DNA of 55,543 nt, from the NCBI GenBank assembly GCA_946411385.1, contig CAMKDV010000016.1:1-55543 (forward strand), read 5' to 3'. Shown in pieces: positions 27,185 through 36,838 of this stretch. The notes under the pieces are model-generated. The model searched no databases. It was given only the letters and a program-made list of their open reading frames with translations, and had not been told where the DNA came from. The position numbers and the translations under genes are program-made. Positions within the stretch are counted from its first letter, which is position 1. The number at the start of each line of letters is the position of its first letter. Source of the DNA: an uncultured Bacteroidales bacterium (GTDB taxonomy: Bacteria; Bacteroidota; Bacteroidia; Bacteroidales; Paludibacteraceae).

Positions 27185-29611
27185 CTATAGCCCTATACGA
27201 ATACTACCTCGGATGCCCCAAAGCGGCGTAGAGAGATCCTGGCGGTTGGTAAGCCTCCAGATGGAGTAGAGATCAATCAGGCGGAAGATATTACCCAAGC
27301 CTACACCCAGTTCGACATAAGGAACAGTAAGGGGCCGGAGATCTGAAACAAAATAATGGCCGTCAGACAAACCACCGTACGCCACCTTGCACTCGACCAA
27401 CTCGCGCAAGTGCAAGAACCGTACGCCGGGAATGAGATTAAACAACACACCCATTCCGTTCCATTCGGCATGGAGCGAGAGGTACTTGTCGGAAGCATAT
27501 TGGTGGCTGTTCATCAGGGTAAAGCGGTAGGTATCATAGATATAGCCCTGGTTGCCTTCGCCCAGATTGAGCAAGGGGTAAGGCACATAGCCGAAGATGA
27601 TTCCCGCAGACGCCACATAAGTCAGTTTGCCACCCACGCCGAGGTTAATCTGCTGGCGAACGGAAGCATGGAGCTTGCCATAGACATGGTATCGCTCGTC
27701 AACATCCGAGCCGACAAACGAAAAACTGCCTATCTCCGCGCCGAGGAAGACGGTAGGATAGGTACTGTAAAGGTGCATCCGGCGCATATGGAAATCCACA
27801 GTACGCTCATGCCAACTCAATCGCACAATGCCCGTCAGGCTCGCAAAACGGAACGCATCAAACGGGTACGGCACCTCGGGCAGACGCATATTGGTGGTTA
27901 CCGTTCGCGGATTGACGTACGAAGGGTCAAGCCTTCCGAGCTTGAGACGCAGAGTTGTTTCCACACCTTCGCGCCAGTCACGCTCCCAGGTAAGCGCCAA
28001 TGACCTTTCACGAGCTGCCGTATGACGAGCCGTCTTGTTGTTGAACGGCAGACCATCGAGCAAACCGGGAAGAAATTCCCACTCGTTGCGATAGCCCAAA
28101 CCGTTCTCACGAGGCAGGCAGTTGAAGATATTGGCCTCGGTATAGACATAGTTGTCCTCGTAGCGCGCAGAGAGCACATTGCGCCTTTCGGACGGCACAA
28201 GTACACTAACCTGCCCCATTCCCTTCACGCAATGATCGCCAAAGCCATAGCCCACATAGGCATCGAGACTCACATGTTTCATCAATTTCTCGTTGGTATG
28301 CAGCGGTACAGCCAGATAGAGACCGTTCTGCTTGTTATAGCGGAAGATCTCGGTAATTCGGCCTATATCAAGCCACGTGCCGAGCGACATATATCCCGTA
28401 GTGGCAGTATTGACCACCCATTTGGCTACGCGCACGACAGGCAGATCCTCCATCCGCTGCATAGCCGCCACGACGGACGAATCGGGCTCATGAACGGGTG
28501 CAGGGACAGCCGACAGTTCGGACGAAAGGTAGTTCAAGCGCCGCTCGATAATCAGGCTGGGAAAGACATGTGAGGAGTCGGCCTTGACGGCAAAATCCAA
28601 TGCGATGGTCTGTTTCTCGCTCTGTAGCACCGCCTCAGCGTTGAAGGTCTGATCCAGTTGGACGGCGTGCAGGTAATTGATGTTCACCTCCTTAGGTACG
28701 CGCGAGACAATATGCCTCACCACCCATGTGCCAGAATCCACCTCCATCTCGCCGTTGAACGTAGGATAATAGCCATTCTTGGTGCGGAAATGCAACAGAT
28801 AGCGCTTTTTAGAAGGCTGACCGTCGACATCTACGGTGGTGCTATCCGCCAGATAATACCTGTAATAGGTACCTCCGGCAGCAGCCAACGGGCTGACAAA
28901 AGCCGTACCGAAAAGGGAAACGGTATTGCGGTAGAAATTGGCGTAGGCATCCGCCAGCGAGAGGATAGAAGCATAATCGGTCTCGGTAAGCACGCATCGC
29001 GTCTCGCTCTTGCTGACAGGATTGAGGTAACCGCCTTGCAACTGCATCGTGCCTTGCGAGAGATAGAGAGGCAAAAGAAACGTGCTATCGGGCTGCTCCA
29101 ACATGCCACTGCGCAAGCGCTGCCAGAGTAATCGCTCCAGATGCTTGGCTTGGATATGAGATAGATAGAGGTAGCGCTGTTCGTCGTAGATATCGGTAGC
29201 TATCGCCGCCAGTTGCCTGTCGTTGGTCTCGCGATGTTCGCGCACTCGGCCTATGATATAGAGCGCATCGCGGTCGTCGGGCGTGACATCAATAGCCGGC
29301 AGCACTTCAGTCTTCTCCTGTAAGGCAACATCCATACCCGCCTGCATGCCGGGCATGATCTCGAAGCGCTGTTTGCGGTAGCCTATGGCGGAAACGACCA
29401 TCGTCTGCTTCTGCTCCAGGTTGGCACGGATCATAAACAGGCCTTCCTCGTTGGTAGCCATACCGATCTTCGTGCCGCGCAGATAGACGTTAGCCGAAGG
29501 GATAGGTTCGCCGGTGGCAGCGTTGTACACCTCACCGATGATGATTGTCTCGGCAGCCGCCAGGCGCAGAGAACAGACAAGCAGCAACCCTATGTACAGC
29601 AGACGTCTCAT
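27185..29611 (-). CDS. DUF5686 outer membrane protein with carboxypeptidase-like N-terminal domain
   Basis: An 808-aa exported protein: signal peptide to about residue 20 (SLRLAAAE), a CarboxypepD_reg-like beta-sandwich (IIGEVYNAATGEPIPSANVY to VVSAIGYRKQRFEI), then the long DUF5686 region. The second half is rich in alternating strands typical of an outer membrane barrel and ends GIRGSIRIGL. Members of this Bacteroidota family are predicted outer membrane proteins related to TonB-dependent receptors; function is unknown. The start overlaps the xerD stop by four bases, so it is the last gene of the long operon that begins near ftsX. Confidence 0.82.
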   Translation of the reverse strand: MRRLLYIGLLLVCSLRLAAAETIIIGEVYNAATGEPIPSANVYLRGTKIGMATNEEGLFMIRANLEQKQTMVVSAIGYRKQRFEIMPGMQAGMDVALQEKTEVLPAIDVTPDDRDALYIIGRVREHRETNDRQLAAIATDIYDEQRYLYLSHIQAKHLERLLWQRLRSGMLEQPDSTFLLPLYLSQGTMQLQGGYLNPVSKSETRCVLTETDYASILSLADAYANFYRNTVSLFGTAFVSPLAAAGGTYYRYYLADSTTVDVDGQPSKKRYLLHFRTKNGYYPTFNGEMEVDSGTWVVRHIVSRVPKEVNINYLHAVQLDQTFNAEAVLQSEKQTIALDFAVKADSSHVFPSLIIERRLNYLSSELSAVPAPVHEPDSSVVAAMQRMEDLPVVRVAKWVVNTATTGYMSLGTWLDIGRITEIFRYNKQNGLYLAVPLHTNEKLMKHVSLDAYVGYGFGDHCVKGMGQVSVLVPSERRNVLSARYEDNYVYTEANIFNCLPRENGLGYRNEWEFLPGLLDGLPFNNKTARHTAARERSLALTWERDWREGVETTLRLKLGRLDPSYVNPRTVTTNMRLPEVPYPFDAFRFASLTGIVRLSWHERTVDFHMRRMHLYSTYPTVFLGAEIGSFSFVGSDVDERYHVYGKLHASVRQQINLGVGGKLTYVASAGIIFGYVPYPLLNLGEGNQGYIYDTYRFTLMNSHQYASDKYLSLHAEWNGMGVLFNLIPGVRFLHLRELVECKVAYGGLSDGHYFVSDLRPLTVPYVELGVGLGNIFRLIDLYSIWRLTNRQDLSTPLWGIRGSIRIGL

Positions 29612-30504
29612 GAGTGATGAGGCCGGTTGGACGGATGGTAGGTCAGAACAGCCTTGCGCAGATCCTGAATATCCAGATGAGTGTAGATCTCGGTAGTAGT
29701 GATACTCTCGTGCCCCAACATCTGTTGGATAAGCCTGAGGTCTGCTCCGTTCTGCAGCAGATGGGTGGCAAACGAATGGCGAAGCGTGTGCGGCGAGATG
29801 GTCTTGCGTATACCCGCCTCGGCAGCCAACTGCTTGACTATAGTGAAGATCATAGCGCGTGTGAGTGCCCTGCCATAACGGTTAAGAAAAGCTATATCGG
29901 CGTACTCGGGCTTTACATCCAACCGAGCGCGGTCTTGCAGCCAATAGCCGAACCACTCGGCAGCCACAGGCGAGATAGGTACAAGCCGCTGTTTACTGCC
30001 CTTGCCCAGGATGAGCATATAGCCTTCTTGCAAATAGATATGACTAAGTTGCAAACCGGTAAGTTCGCTTACTCGCAAACCGGAACCATAGAGCATCTCG
30101 ATGATGGCACGGTTGCGATGCCCTTCAGGCTTGGACAGGTCGATGCAGGCAATCATCCTGTCGATCTCCTCCACGGTAAGCACTCCGGGCAGATGTTTGT
30201 CCAGCTTGGGCATCTCGATGAGTTCGGAAGGATCTTGCTCGATATAGTTGTGATAGAGGAGGAACTTGTAATAGCTATGCAAGCCCGAAAGGATACGTGC
30301 CTGCGAGCGAGCGCTGGCAGTCTCGCTGAATACGGCAGCCACAAACTCGTGCAACTGCTCGGTAGTAGCATGTACGGCATCAATGCCGCGCTCACGACAG
30401 AAACTGAGAAGTTTGTCCAGGTCCTGTTCGTACGCCAGCACGGAATTAGCCGAGAGACCTTTCTCAAGCTTGAGGTAGGTATGATATTCCTTCTCTTTGT
30501 TCAT
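29608..30504 (-). CDS. xerD: Tyrosine recombinase XerD
   Basis: A 298-aa tyrosine recombinase of chromosome-dimer-resolution length. The N-terminal SAM-like DNA-binding domain (LKLEKGLSANSVLAYEQDLD) precedes a catalytic domain with all expected residues: R144 (GSGLRVSEL), K168, H239 and R242 (HTLRHSF), H265 (LGHES) and nucleophile Y274 (TTTEIYTH). It resolves chromosome dimers at dif together with a partner Xer at the division septum. Its place in a housekeeping operon argues against a mobile-element integrase. One base separates it from the upstream lipoprotein gene. Whether it is XerC or XerD is judged only on general resemblance. Confidence 0.88.
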   Translation of the reverse strand: MNKEKEYHTYLKLEKGLSANSVLAYEQDLDKLLSFCRERGIDAVHATTEQLHEFVAAVFSETASARSQARILSGLHSYYKFLLYHNYIEQDPSELIEMPKLDKHLPGVLTVEEIDRMIACIDLSKPEGHRNRAIIEMLYGSGLRVSELTGLQLSHIYLQEGYMLILGKGSKQRLVPISPVAAEWFGYWLQDRARLDVKPEYADIAFLNRYGRALTRAMIFTIVKQLAAEAGIRKTISPHTLRHSFATHLLQNGADLRLIQQMLGHESITTTEIYTHLDIQDLRKAVLTYHPSNRPHHS

Positions 30505-30505
30505 A

Positions 30506-31072
30506 TCATTCCTTTTCGCGGTTCACCGTAGGCAGTATGCCCTTGAAATGGAACGGATAGGCTTTCTTGTTGTCCAACACGGCTTGACCGTCCAACAGCA
30601 TTGTGTCGCCTATATACGACAGCTGCATCTCAGCCGAGACGATCAGATAGACGGTATACGACGATTCGCCTATGAGCAGCACATAACTGCCACCATAATT
30701 GCCATCATAGTTCATGCCGCGGAGAAAAGTCATCGGACGGGCTACCGTATCGCAATGGTAAGTGCCTTCAGGCAGGGCATCCTGTCCCGCGGGAACAAAA
30801 ATGTCGCTTATATACAGATTCGTTCCCTTGCCTTCGATGGTACCTTTGTCATTCAGTCCGACTCCCGTGCCGTACAAGTCCAGGCTGAACACAGGATAGT
30901 CGATGCCTTCCGGTGCATAGAAAGCACCGTAAGCCTCTACTCTGCCCGAGGTGAGCAAGGTATCGAGGTTCTGATACACGCGCGGTGTATTGTACGGCCG
31001 GCATGCTCCAAAGCAGACTGCCAAACACAGGCTCAGCGCCACAAAACAGGTATGTAAAAGAGTTCGCATCAT
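30506..31072 (-). CDS. Small lipoprotein of unknown function
   Basis: A 188-aa protein with a signal peptide ending CFGAC, a probable lipidation site around residue 24. The mature part is beta-rich, without a recognised domain (examples: NYGGSYVLLIGESSYTVYLI; GDTMLLDGQAVLDNKKAYPF). The start overlaps the stop of the upstream permease gene, so translation is likely coupled. The gene lies between the LolC/E-like permease and xerD. A link with lipoprotein sorting is only positional. The second in-frame ATG, one codon on, is an equally good start. Confidence 0.65.
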   Translation of the reverse strand: MMRTLLHTCFVALSLCLAVCFGACRPYNTPRVYQNLDTLLTSGRVEAYGAFYAPEGIDYPVFSLDLYGTGVGLNDKGTIEGKGTNLYISDIFVPAGQDALPEGTYHCDTVARPMTFLRGMNYDGNYGGSYVLLIGESSYTVYLIVSAEMQLSYIGDTMLLDGQAVLDNKKAYPFHFKGILPTVNREKE

Positions 31073-32283
31073 TCGTCAACTTTAATCTTGTGAGCAGGTA
31101 TCCACGCCGCAGCCCATCCGAGCAGCAGCACCACGGCAAGTACCAGCAGAATGTCGGCAGGCAAAATATGCACAGGATAAGCCGAGAGCACATAATCCGC
31201 ACCGTTGCCCAGACGCAGAATGCCCCAATGTTGCTGAATGCCGCACACGAGCAGCCCAAGCAGCGTACCAAACAATGCACCAAACGCACTGATGAGCCAT
31301 CCTTCGATGAGGAACAGCCTGCGGATCATCGCCTCGTCAGCCCCCATCGTATTGAGGATGCGGATATCTTCTTTCTTGTCAAGGATAAGCATCGAGAGCG
31401 AACTGATGCTATTGAGCGTGGCAATAAGCAGAATGAACACCAGCAGTAGGGCTGTCAGCCATTTCTCCACCATCTGGATGCGGAAAAAATCTTCTTGCTG
31501 CTCGTAGCGGTTGAGTACCACGTAGTCCGCGCCAAGCTTGGCGCGTAGGCGCTTCTGCGTCTGCCGCAAGGATGTGCCGTCCTTCAGCCGGAGTTCAACA
31601 GCCGTAGCCTCCCTCTCGCTGTACTCGAACAGTTCGCGCGCCAATGGCAGCGAGACAAGCATGTACTGATCGTCGTACTTCGCCTGATTGACCGCAAAAA
31701 TGCCCGAGATAAACAGGCCTGCCTTGTGGAAATTTTCATCCGGGCGGAGCATGTTCACTCTTCCTACTCGCTTGGGCGTATACAGATGTACCGGCGAAAT
31801 AAACCGTGCGCCAATACCCAGCGTATTAGCCAGCCCCAGGCCCATCACGCAGCGCTCGAACGCGCCATCCCAGACGGCATAGCTGCCGTCGATGATGATC
31901 TGATCGATATGCGTAAGTTCGCAATAGGTGGTATCCACGCCCTTGAGCATAGCAGGTGTCTGCTTGCCACGGAACTCTACAAGAGCCGTTTCCTCAATAG
32001 TAGGCGCTACGATAGCTACATCATCATCTTGCAACACAGCCATCAGCGAATCGGATAGCGTGATAGTCTTGCCGGTGGCAGGCTGGATGCGTAATTCAGG
32101 ATCGAACTGAGAGAACATCTCCTCAATCTTGTCGGCAAAACCGTTCATGACGCTCAGCACACAGATCATGGCAGCCGTAACCACCGCCACCGCCATACAG
32201 GAGACGCCGGAAACGATATTGATGGCATTTTGCTTCTTTTTGGCCACCAGATACCGCAATGCTATTCTAGGTTCAATACGCAT
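31069..32283 (-). CDS. LolC/LolE-like ABC transporter permease
   Basis: A 404-aa inner membrane protein with the FtsX/MacB permease layout: one N-terminal helix (about residues 25-45), a large periplasmic domain (about 50-265), and three C-terminal helices beginning at WLTALLLVFILLIATLNSIS. The coupling motif ILNTMGADEAMIRRLFLIEG fits LolC/E-type permeases, which extract lipoproteins from the inner membrane for transport to the outer membrane. The ATPase partner is not in this window's operon, as is common in Bacteroidota. It begins directly after the ung stop codon with no spacer. Confidence 0.85.
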   Translation of the reverse strand: MRIEPRIALRYLVAKKKQNAINIVSGVSCMAVAVVTAAMICVLSVMNGFADKIEEMFSQFDPELRIQPATGKTITLSDSLMAVLQDDDVAIVAPTIEETALVEFRGKQTPAMLKGVDTTYCELTHIDQIIIDGSYAVWDGAFERCVMGLGLANTLGIGARFISPVHLYTPKRVGRVNMLRPDENFHKAGLFISGIFAVNQAKYDDQYMLVSLPLARELFEYSEREATAVELRLKDGTSLRQTQKRLRAKLGADYVVLNRYEQQEDFFRIQMVEKWLTALLLVFILLIATLNSISSLSMLILDKKEDIRILNTMGADEAMIRRLFLIEGWLISAFGALFGTLLGLLVCGIQQHWGILRLGNGADYVLSAYPVHILPADILLVLAVVLLLGWAAAWIPAHKIKVDE

Positions 32284-32946
32284 TTACCACGCAATAGGTT
32301 GACCGCCATTGCGGCGGATATAATCGTTAGCCGCAGAGAAATGTCCGCAACCGATGAATCCCCTGTAAGCAGACAAAGGGCTGGGATGCGGAGCGGTGAG
32401 CACAAGATGCTTGCGCCGATCGATGAACTGGCCTTTGCGCTGGGCATAACTGCCCCAAAGCATAAACACCAAATGCTGCCGCTGCCGGTTGAGCGCCATG
32501 ATAGCGGCATCGGTCAGTTCTTCCCAGCCTTTGTTCTGATGACTGCCGGCTGCGTGCGCCTGCACGGTAAGCGTAGCGTTGAGCAGCAACACCCCCTGCT
32601 CCACCCAACGGGCAAGATGGCCGGATGTGGGGATGGGTAAGCCCAGGTCACGGTTCAGCTCCTTGTAGATATTCTCCAAACTGGGAGGTATACGTATACC
32701 GTCAGGCACCGAGAACGCCCATCCTTCCGCCTGACCGGGCTCGTGATAAGGGTCCTGACCTAAGATAACGACGCGCACCTTGTCGAAAGGACACGCGTCG
32801 AAAGCATGAAAGATAAGCGAGGCAGGCGGATAACATGTACCGGTCCGGTACGCGTTGCGCACAAACGACGTGAGTATCTCGAAGTACGGCTTGTCGAACT
32901 CCGGCTGCAACACAACCTTCCAGGATGGATCGATACGAACGTTCAT
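32284..32946 (-). CDS. ung: Uracil-DNA glycosylase
   Basis: A 220-aa family 1 uracil-DNA glycosylase that starts base-excision repair of uracil in DNA. The water-activating motif VVILGQDPYHEPGQAEGWAF has catalytic D65, and HPSPLSAYRGF holds the catalytic H187. Length is typical. It starts 6 bases after queA ends and is followed without a gap by the LolC/E-like permease, inside the ftsX-to-DUF5686 run. Confidence 0.96.
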   Translation of the reverse strand: MNVRIDPSWKVVLQPEFDKPYFEILTSFVRNAYRTGTCYPPASLIFHAFDACPFDKVRVVILGQDPYHEPGQAEGWAFSVPDGIRIPPSLENIYKELNRDLGLPIPTSGHLARWVEQGVLLLNATLTVQAHAAGSHQNKGWEELTDAAIMALNRQRQHLVFMLWGSYAQRKGQFIDRRKHLVLTAPHPSPLSAYRGFIGCGHFSAANDYIRRNGGQPIAW

Positions 32947-32952
32947 AATCCA

Positions 32953-34080
32953 CTAATCGACAATAAGCATGGCGTCACCGTAATCGCCGAAACGGTAACC
33001 TTGCTTAACGGCTTCCTTATACGCTTTCATGACAGCCTCAAAGCCGCCGAAAGAGGTAACCACCATCAATTGGAGCGATAGCGGGAAATAGAAGTTAGCC
33101 AGCATTGCATTGGGCACCAGCATCTCGTACGGCGGGAAGATGAAGCGGTTGGTCCAGCCCTCATATTCCTTGATCTGTCCGTTGGTGCCGGACACATGTT
33201 CCAATGCCCGCACAATCTCCGTACCGAAAGCACAGATCCTCTTGCCGTTCCTCTTCGCTTCATTCACCACCTGAACGCAATCCTCCTTGATGATGATCTG
33301 CTCGGAATCTACCTTGTGCTTGCTCAGATCCTCGACATCCACAATCTTGAAGTTACCCAAGCCCACGTGCGACGTGAGTGTGGTATATTTGATGCCGCGT
33401 ATCTCAATGCGCTTGAGCAGGTTCTTGCTAATATGCAGCGATGCGCCGGGAGCAGCCACGGCACCTATGTTCGTGGCAAAAATGGACTGATAGCGCTCCA
33501 CGTCCATATCCCTGAGGATAGGAGCCAGATCGGTGTCATCATCAATAAGGAACTCTTTCCGGAACGCTTTCGCCTCATCGGCTTTAAGCGGACGATGGAT
33601 ATAGGAGGGCAGCGGAGTGTGTCCCATCGAATAGAGCTGAGGAACAAACTCATCCTTCGTATAATCGGAATAGAGGAAACTGATGGTACGTCCGCGAGAA
33701 GTAGTGTTGTCAATCACCTCACCGGTAATCGTATTGTCGTCATCGAAATACAACTTGTTACCGATACGAATCTTCCGTGCCGGCTCCACCAAGGCATCCC
33801 AACTGGATTCGTCATGGTTGAGTTCGCGCAACAGAAAGACCTCGATGGCGGCATTGGTCTTTTCCTTCGTAGCGTACAGGCGTGCCGGAAAGACCTTGGA
33901 ATTGTTGAAAACCATGACGTCATCCTCATCAAAATACTCGACGATATCTTTCATCGTACGATGCTCAATAGCACCTGTTTTGCGATGAAGGACCAACATC
34001 TTGGCATCCTCGCGATGCAAAGTAGGATATTGGGCGATAAGATGGTCCGGCAGCTTAAACTTAAAATCACTCAGCTTCAT
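32953..34080 (-). CDS. queA: tRNA preQ1(34) S-adenosylmethionine ribosyltransferase-isomerase
   Basis: A 375-aa enzyme that converts preQ1 to epoxyqueuosine in tRNA using the ribosyl group of SAM. It opens MKLSDFKFKLPDHLIAQYPT and carries family blocks NNSKVFPARLYA, FATNIGAVAAPGASLHIS and HVGLGNF. The usual QueA block reads FA(T/S)xxGSVAAPTAGLHFT; here it is NIGAVAAPGASLHIS, a noticeable variation that is still consistent with the family. The 30-base spacer to truB contains the TATTTAG-type repeat. Same strand and operon as truB and ung. Confidence 0.93.
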   Translation of the reverse strand: MKLSDFKFKLPDHLIAQYPTLHREDAKMLVLHRKTGAIEHRTMKDIVEYFDEDDVMVFNNSKVFPARLYATKEKTNAAIEVFLLRELNHDESSWDALVEPARKIRIGNKLYFDDDNTITGEVIDNTTSRGRTISFLYSDYTKDEFVPQLYSMGHTPLPSYIHRPLKADEAKAFRKEFLIDDDTDLAPILRDMDVERYQSIFATNIGAVAAPGASLHISKNLLKRIEIRGIKYTTLTSHVGLGNFKIVDVEDLSKHKVDSEQIIIKEDCVQVVNEAKRNGKRICAFGTEIVRALEHVSGTNGQIKEYEGWTNRFIFPPYEMLVPNAMLANFYFPLSLQLMVVTSFGGFEAVMKAYKEAVKQGYRFGDYGDAMLIVD

Positions 34081-34092
34081 AAAGCCATTTGC

Positions 34093-34114
34093 TATTTAGT
34101 AATTTAGTATTTAG
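34093..34114 (+). repeat. Short TATTTAG-type tandem repeat in the truB-queA spacer
   Basis: TATTTAG, TAATTTAG, TATTTAG. The 3' end of truB (stop TAA, bases 34113-34111) falls inside it, and the rest gives queA an A-rich leader. Confidence 0.6.
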
Positions 34115-34824
34115 TTGTTTTCTTGTATCTGTTTTGCCAACCGTTGCTCGAACTGCTCGATGGTAAGGCAATTGTCAACAGTCTGCTCTCCTACCCTTGT
34201 CCGGCGGAGAGCAATAAGGTGGGCTCCGGATTGCAGACGCTCACCTATGTCACGTGCCAGCGCACGTATATATGTTCCTTTCGAGCAAACGACACGGATA
34301 GTCAGTTGCATCGTGTCGGCATCGAAACCAATCAGTTCTATCTCATCAATAACCAGCAGCTTTGCGCGCAGTTTGACGCTCTCTTCCTGACCTTTGCGCG
34401 CATAGGCATAAGCCCTTTTGCCGTTGATCTTCACCGCCGAATAGATCGGCGGCACTTGCCATTGCTCACCCTTGAAGGTAGGCAGTACCTGCTCAATCAG
34501 TTCGCGAGAGATGTGCTTGATAGGATAAGTAGCATCTATAGGATGCTCTAAGTCAAAACTTGGCGTCGTAGCTCCCAGTTGCAGAGTTGCCACATACTCT
34601 TTGGTATGCTCCATGAGCGCATCTATCTGCTTCGTTTTCTTGCCCGTACAGACGATTACCACTCCCGTAGCCAGCGGATCGAGCGTACCGGCATGTCCCA
34701 CCTTGAGTTTTTTCACACCCAGGCTACGGCACAACATCCCGCGCACCCGGTTGACCACGTCAAAACTCGTCCAATGCAACGGCTTGTCGAAAGCCAGTAT
34801 CTCACCCTCTAAATAATCGACCAT
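34111..34824 (-). CDS. truB: tRNA pseudouridine(55) synthase
   Basis: A 237-aa pseudouridine synthase that modifies U55 in the T-loop of tRNAs. The catalytic block [12 protein letters not shown] contains the nucleophile D49. The second family block is [20 protein letters not shown], and [13 protein letters not shown] is near the C-terminus. The start MVDYLEGEI is chosen because it matches the family N-terminus; an ATG ten codons upstream is less likely. It overlaps the end of uppP by 16 bases. The gene order ftsX, DUF3098, uppP, truB, queA is conserved in many Bacteroidota. Confidence 0.95.
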   Translation of the reverse strand: MVDYLEGEILAFDKPLHWTSFDVVNRVRGMLCRSLGVKKLKVGHAGTLDPLATGVVIVCTGKKTKQIDALMEHTKEYVATLQLGATTPSFDLEHPIDATYPIKHISRELIEQVLPTFKGEQWQVPPIYSAVKINGKRAYAYARKGQEESVKLRAKLLVIDEIELIGFDADTMQLTIRVVCSKGTYIRALARDIGERLQSGAHLIALRRTRVGEQTVDNCLTIEQFEQRLAKQIQENN

Positions 34825-35624
34825 AGGATGGCAAACGTACCGACACAGAGACAATAGATGGCGAAATAGATCAGTTTCTGCTTACGTACTATATTGAGCA
34901 TGAACTTGCAGGCAAAACATCCTGTAACGAAAGCGGCAAGAAAACCTACCACCATCGGCACTATTCCCAGTTCGCTGCTTACTTCACCCTTCATTAGGTC
35001 AAGCAGGCTGAGAAAAGCCTCACCCAGGATGGGAATAAGCACCATCAGGAAGGAGAATTGAGCCACCTTCTCTTTCTTTACGCCGCACATCAGTCCCGTA
35101 GCGATGGTCGTACCGCTGCGGCTTAGTCCGGGCAGTACGGCACAGGCTTGCGCGAGACCGATGAACACGGCATCGCTGAACGTGACGTCATGTCCCTCCT
35201 TACCTTTGGCTTCCATTCGCTTGCTCAGCCATTCGCTGAAATACAGCAGCACGGCTGTCACCAGCAGACAGACGCCTACAAGCATCAATCCGTTACCAAA
35301 GAAACCTTCTACCTCGTCCTTAAAGAACATGCCTACAATAAACACAGGCACCATCGATACAACGATCTTGGCTACATAGTTTTTCTCGCTGTTCCATTCA
35401 ATCGTGCTGAACGTACCGCGGAACAATTCGGCTATCTCCTTCCAAAGCACGACAATAGTGGCAAGCACCGTGGCTGCATGCACAACAATGGCAAAGGTGA
35501 GGTTCTCCTCACCTGCCGTACCGAGAAGGGCTTGACCTATCTCCAGATGTCCGGAACTGGATACCGGCAAGAACTCCGTCAAGCCTTGAATAATACCTAA
35601 AATAAGTGCTTCCCACCAACTCAT
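34809..35624 (-). CDS. uppP: Undecaprenyl-diphosphatase
   Basis: A 271-aa integral membrane BacA/UppP phosphatase that recycles the peptidoglycan lipid carrier by turning undecaprenyl diphosphate into the monophosphate. Both signature regions are present: [14 protein letters not shown] near residues 14-27 and [14 protein letters not shown] near residue 165. About eight hydrophobic helices are visible. The start overlaps the DUF3098 stop by four bases and the end overlaps truB. Confidence 0.96.
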   Translation of the reverse strand: MSWWEALILGIIQGLTEFLPVSSSGHLEIGQALLGTAGEENLTFAIVVHAATVLATIVVLWKEIAELFRGTFSTIEWNSEKNYVAKIVVSMVPVFIVGMFFKDEVEGFFGNGLMLVGVCLLVTAVLLYFSEWLSKRMEAKGKEGHDVTFSDAVFIGLAQACAVLPGLSRSGTTIATGLMCGVKKEKVAQFSFLMVLIPILGEAFLSLLDLMKGEVSSELGIVPMVVGFLAAFVTGCFACKFMLNIVRKQKLIYFAIYCLCVGTFAILWSII

Positions 35625-35887
35625 TGCTTCGCTTCGTTTACTTGATTCGTATTATTCCCGTTATCGGAACCGTTATCCTTCTTTTCCGGAAAAAGGATAG
35701 CCACAATCATCAGCACAAAACCGCCGAGGGCAATCATCGGACCTACAGTAATACGGCGAAAGGAGAAGATATCAGGATTATACTCGGTTGCCCCTGAAGG
35801 CTCACCGGTCATGAGTGCAAAGCCAAGCACGATGATAAGCACACAGATGGCAATGAGTATACTGTTGCGTTTGGGTAATTGTTTCAT
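35621..35887 (-). CDS. DUF3098 small membrane protein
   Basis: An 88-aa protein with two hydrophobic helices ([17 protein letters not shown] and [18 protein letters not shown]) separated by the conserved periplasmic-type segment [14 protein letters not shown], and a hydrophilic Asn/Asp-rich tail. This matches DUF3098, a Bacteroidota family of unknown function nearly always found between ftsX and uppP, which suggests a link with division or cell-wall synthesis. It lies 27 bases after ftsX. Confidence 0.88.
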   Translation of the reverse strand: MKQLPKRNSILIAICVLIIVLGFALMTGEPSGATEYNPDIFSFRRITVGPMIALGGFVLMIVAILFPEKKDNGSDNGNNTNQVNEAKQ

Positions 35888-35914
35888 TATTGAAAGTTAA
35901 TCAAAAGCTTACTA

Positions 35915-36778
35915 TCAAATAGCGTACATCCGTTCTGAATCCATGCGTATGTAGCGGTTCACGGCTACCAATGAGCCGATAAGCGTCAGCATTTCACCGG
36001 TGAAGATCACAACACAGGCAATGATGGCAATATTGGTACCGGTAACCGTCATGAGCACGATGTTCATGCTGTACTGCACGTAATATACCATCCCTGACAG
36101 AAGTACCAGCGCGAGCAAGGAAGCCACCAAGCCCATTCTGAGGCTGCGTGCCACAAACGGCCGCTTGATCACCCACGGCGTAGCACCTACCAGACGCATC
36201 GTATTAATAAGGAATCGGCGACTGTATACATGCAGACGTATAGTGTTGATGATCAGCACATACGCAATGAGCAACAAGATAACAGCTAATCCGAGCAGCA
36301 CCAGCGTTACACGGCTCACATTGTGCTCAAGAAACTCCAGCAGATCCTTCTGATAGAGCACCTGATTGACGTAAGGCAGCTTGAGCAGCTGCTCCTCAAT
36401 CATGGCTATGCTGTCAGCCGTAGCATACGCGCTGTTCAGATGCAGCTCGTACGAAGGCAGCAACGGATTGAATCCCAGGAAATCCGAAGGATCTTCACCG
36501 AGCGAACGGATATGCTCTTGCAAGGCCTCTTCACACGATATGTACCTGAAGTCATGGCAGTATGGGGCTGCACTGAGCACAACTCCGCAACGCTCAACCT
36601 GCAAGGAATCGACATCTTGAACAAGTTCAACGGTAAGGGTCAGATGTTGCACCTGATCAATAATACGATGGGCAAACAACGATACCATCGTCACTACACC
36701 TACGAGGAACAGTACCAGCATGATACTAATCGTCGTGGTGACGTACATATTCCAAAAACTTCTTTTCTTCTTTTGCAT
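35915..36778 (-). CDS. ftsX: Cell division protein FtsX-like permease
   Basis: A 287-aa inner membrane protein with the FtsX layout: N-terminal helix (about residues 12-35), extracytoplasmic domain (about 40-160) and three C-terminal helices (VLLGLAVILLLIAYVLIINT onward). The coupling segment INTMRLVGATPWVIKRPFVA is characteristic. With FtsE it transmits ATP hydrolysis to control peptidoglycan hydrolases at the division site. The ftsE gene is not adjacent, as is usual in Bacteroidota. First gene of the uppP-truB-queA run; a hairpin separates it from gldN. Confidence 0.9.
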   Translation of the reverse strand: MQKKKRSFWNMYVTTTISIMLVLFLVGVVTMVSLFAHRIIDQVQHLTLTVELVQDVDSLQVERCGVVLSAAPYCHDFRYISCEEALQEHIRSLGEDPSDFLGFNPLLPSYELHLNSAYATADSIAMIEEQLLKLPYVNQVLYQKDLLEFLEHNVSRVTLVLLGLAVILLLIAYVLIINTIRLHVYSRRFLINTMRLVGATPWVIKRPFVARSLRMGLVASLLALVLLSGMVYYVQYSMNIVLMTVTGTNIAIIACVVIFTGEMLTLIGSLVAVNRYIRMDSERMYAI

Positions 36779-36800
36779 AATCTACCTACAAAGCGCAAAG

Positions 36801-36823
36801 GAGCAGGTTGGTGTAACCTGCTC
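36801..36823 (-). terminator. Hairpin between gldN and ftsX
   Basis: Perfect 9-bp stem GAGCAGGTT/AACCTGCTC with loop GGTGT, 16 bases past the gldN stop. It likely ends or attenuates the T9SS transcript; the T-tract is interrupted. Confidence 0.6.
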
Positions 36824-36838
36824 TTCTTTGCCATTGGA

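Noticed and set aside
29608..30504. XerD as integrase of a mobile element
   Set aside because: Embedded with overlapping or near-overlapping ends in a housekeeping operon, of typical Xer length, no flanking attachment repeats seen.
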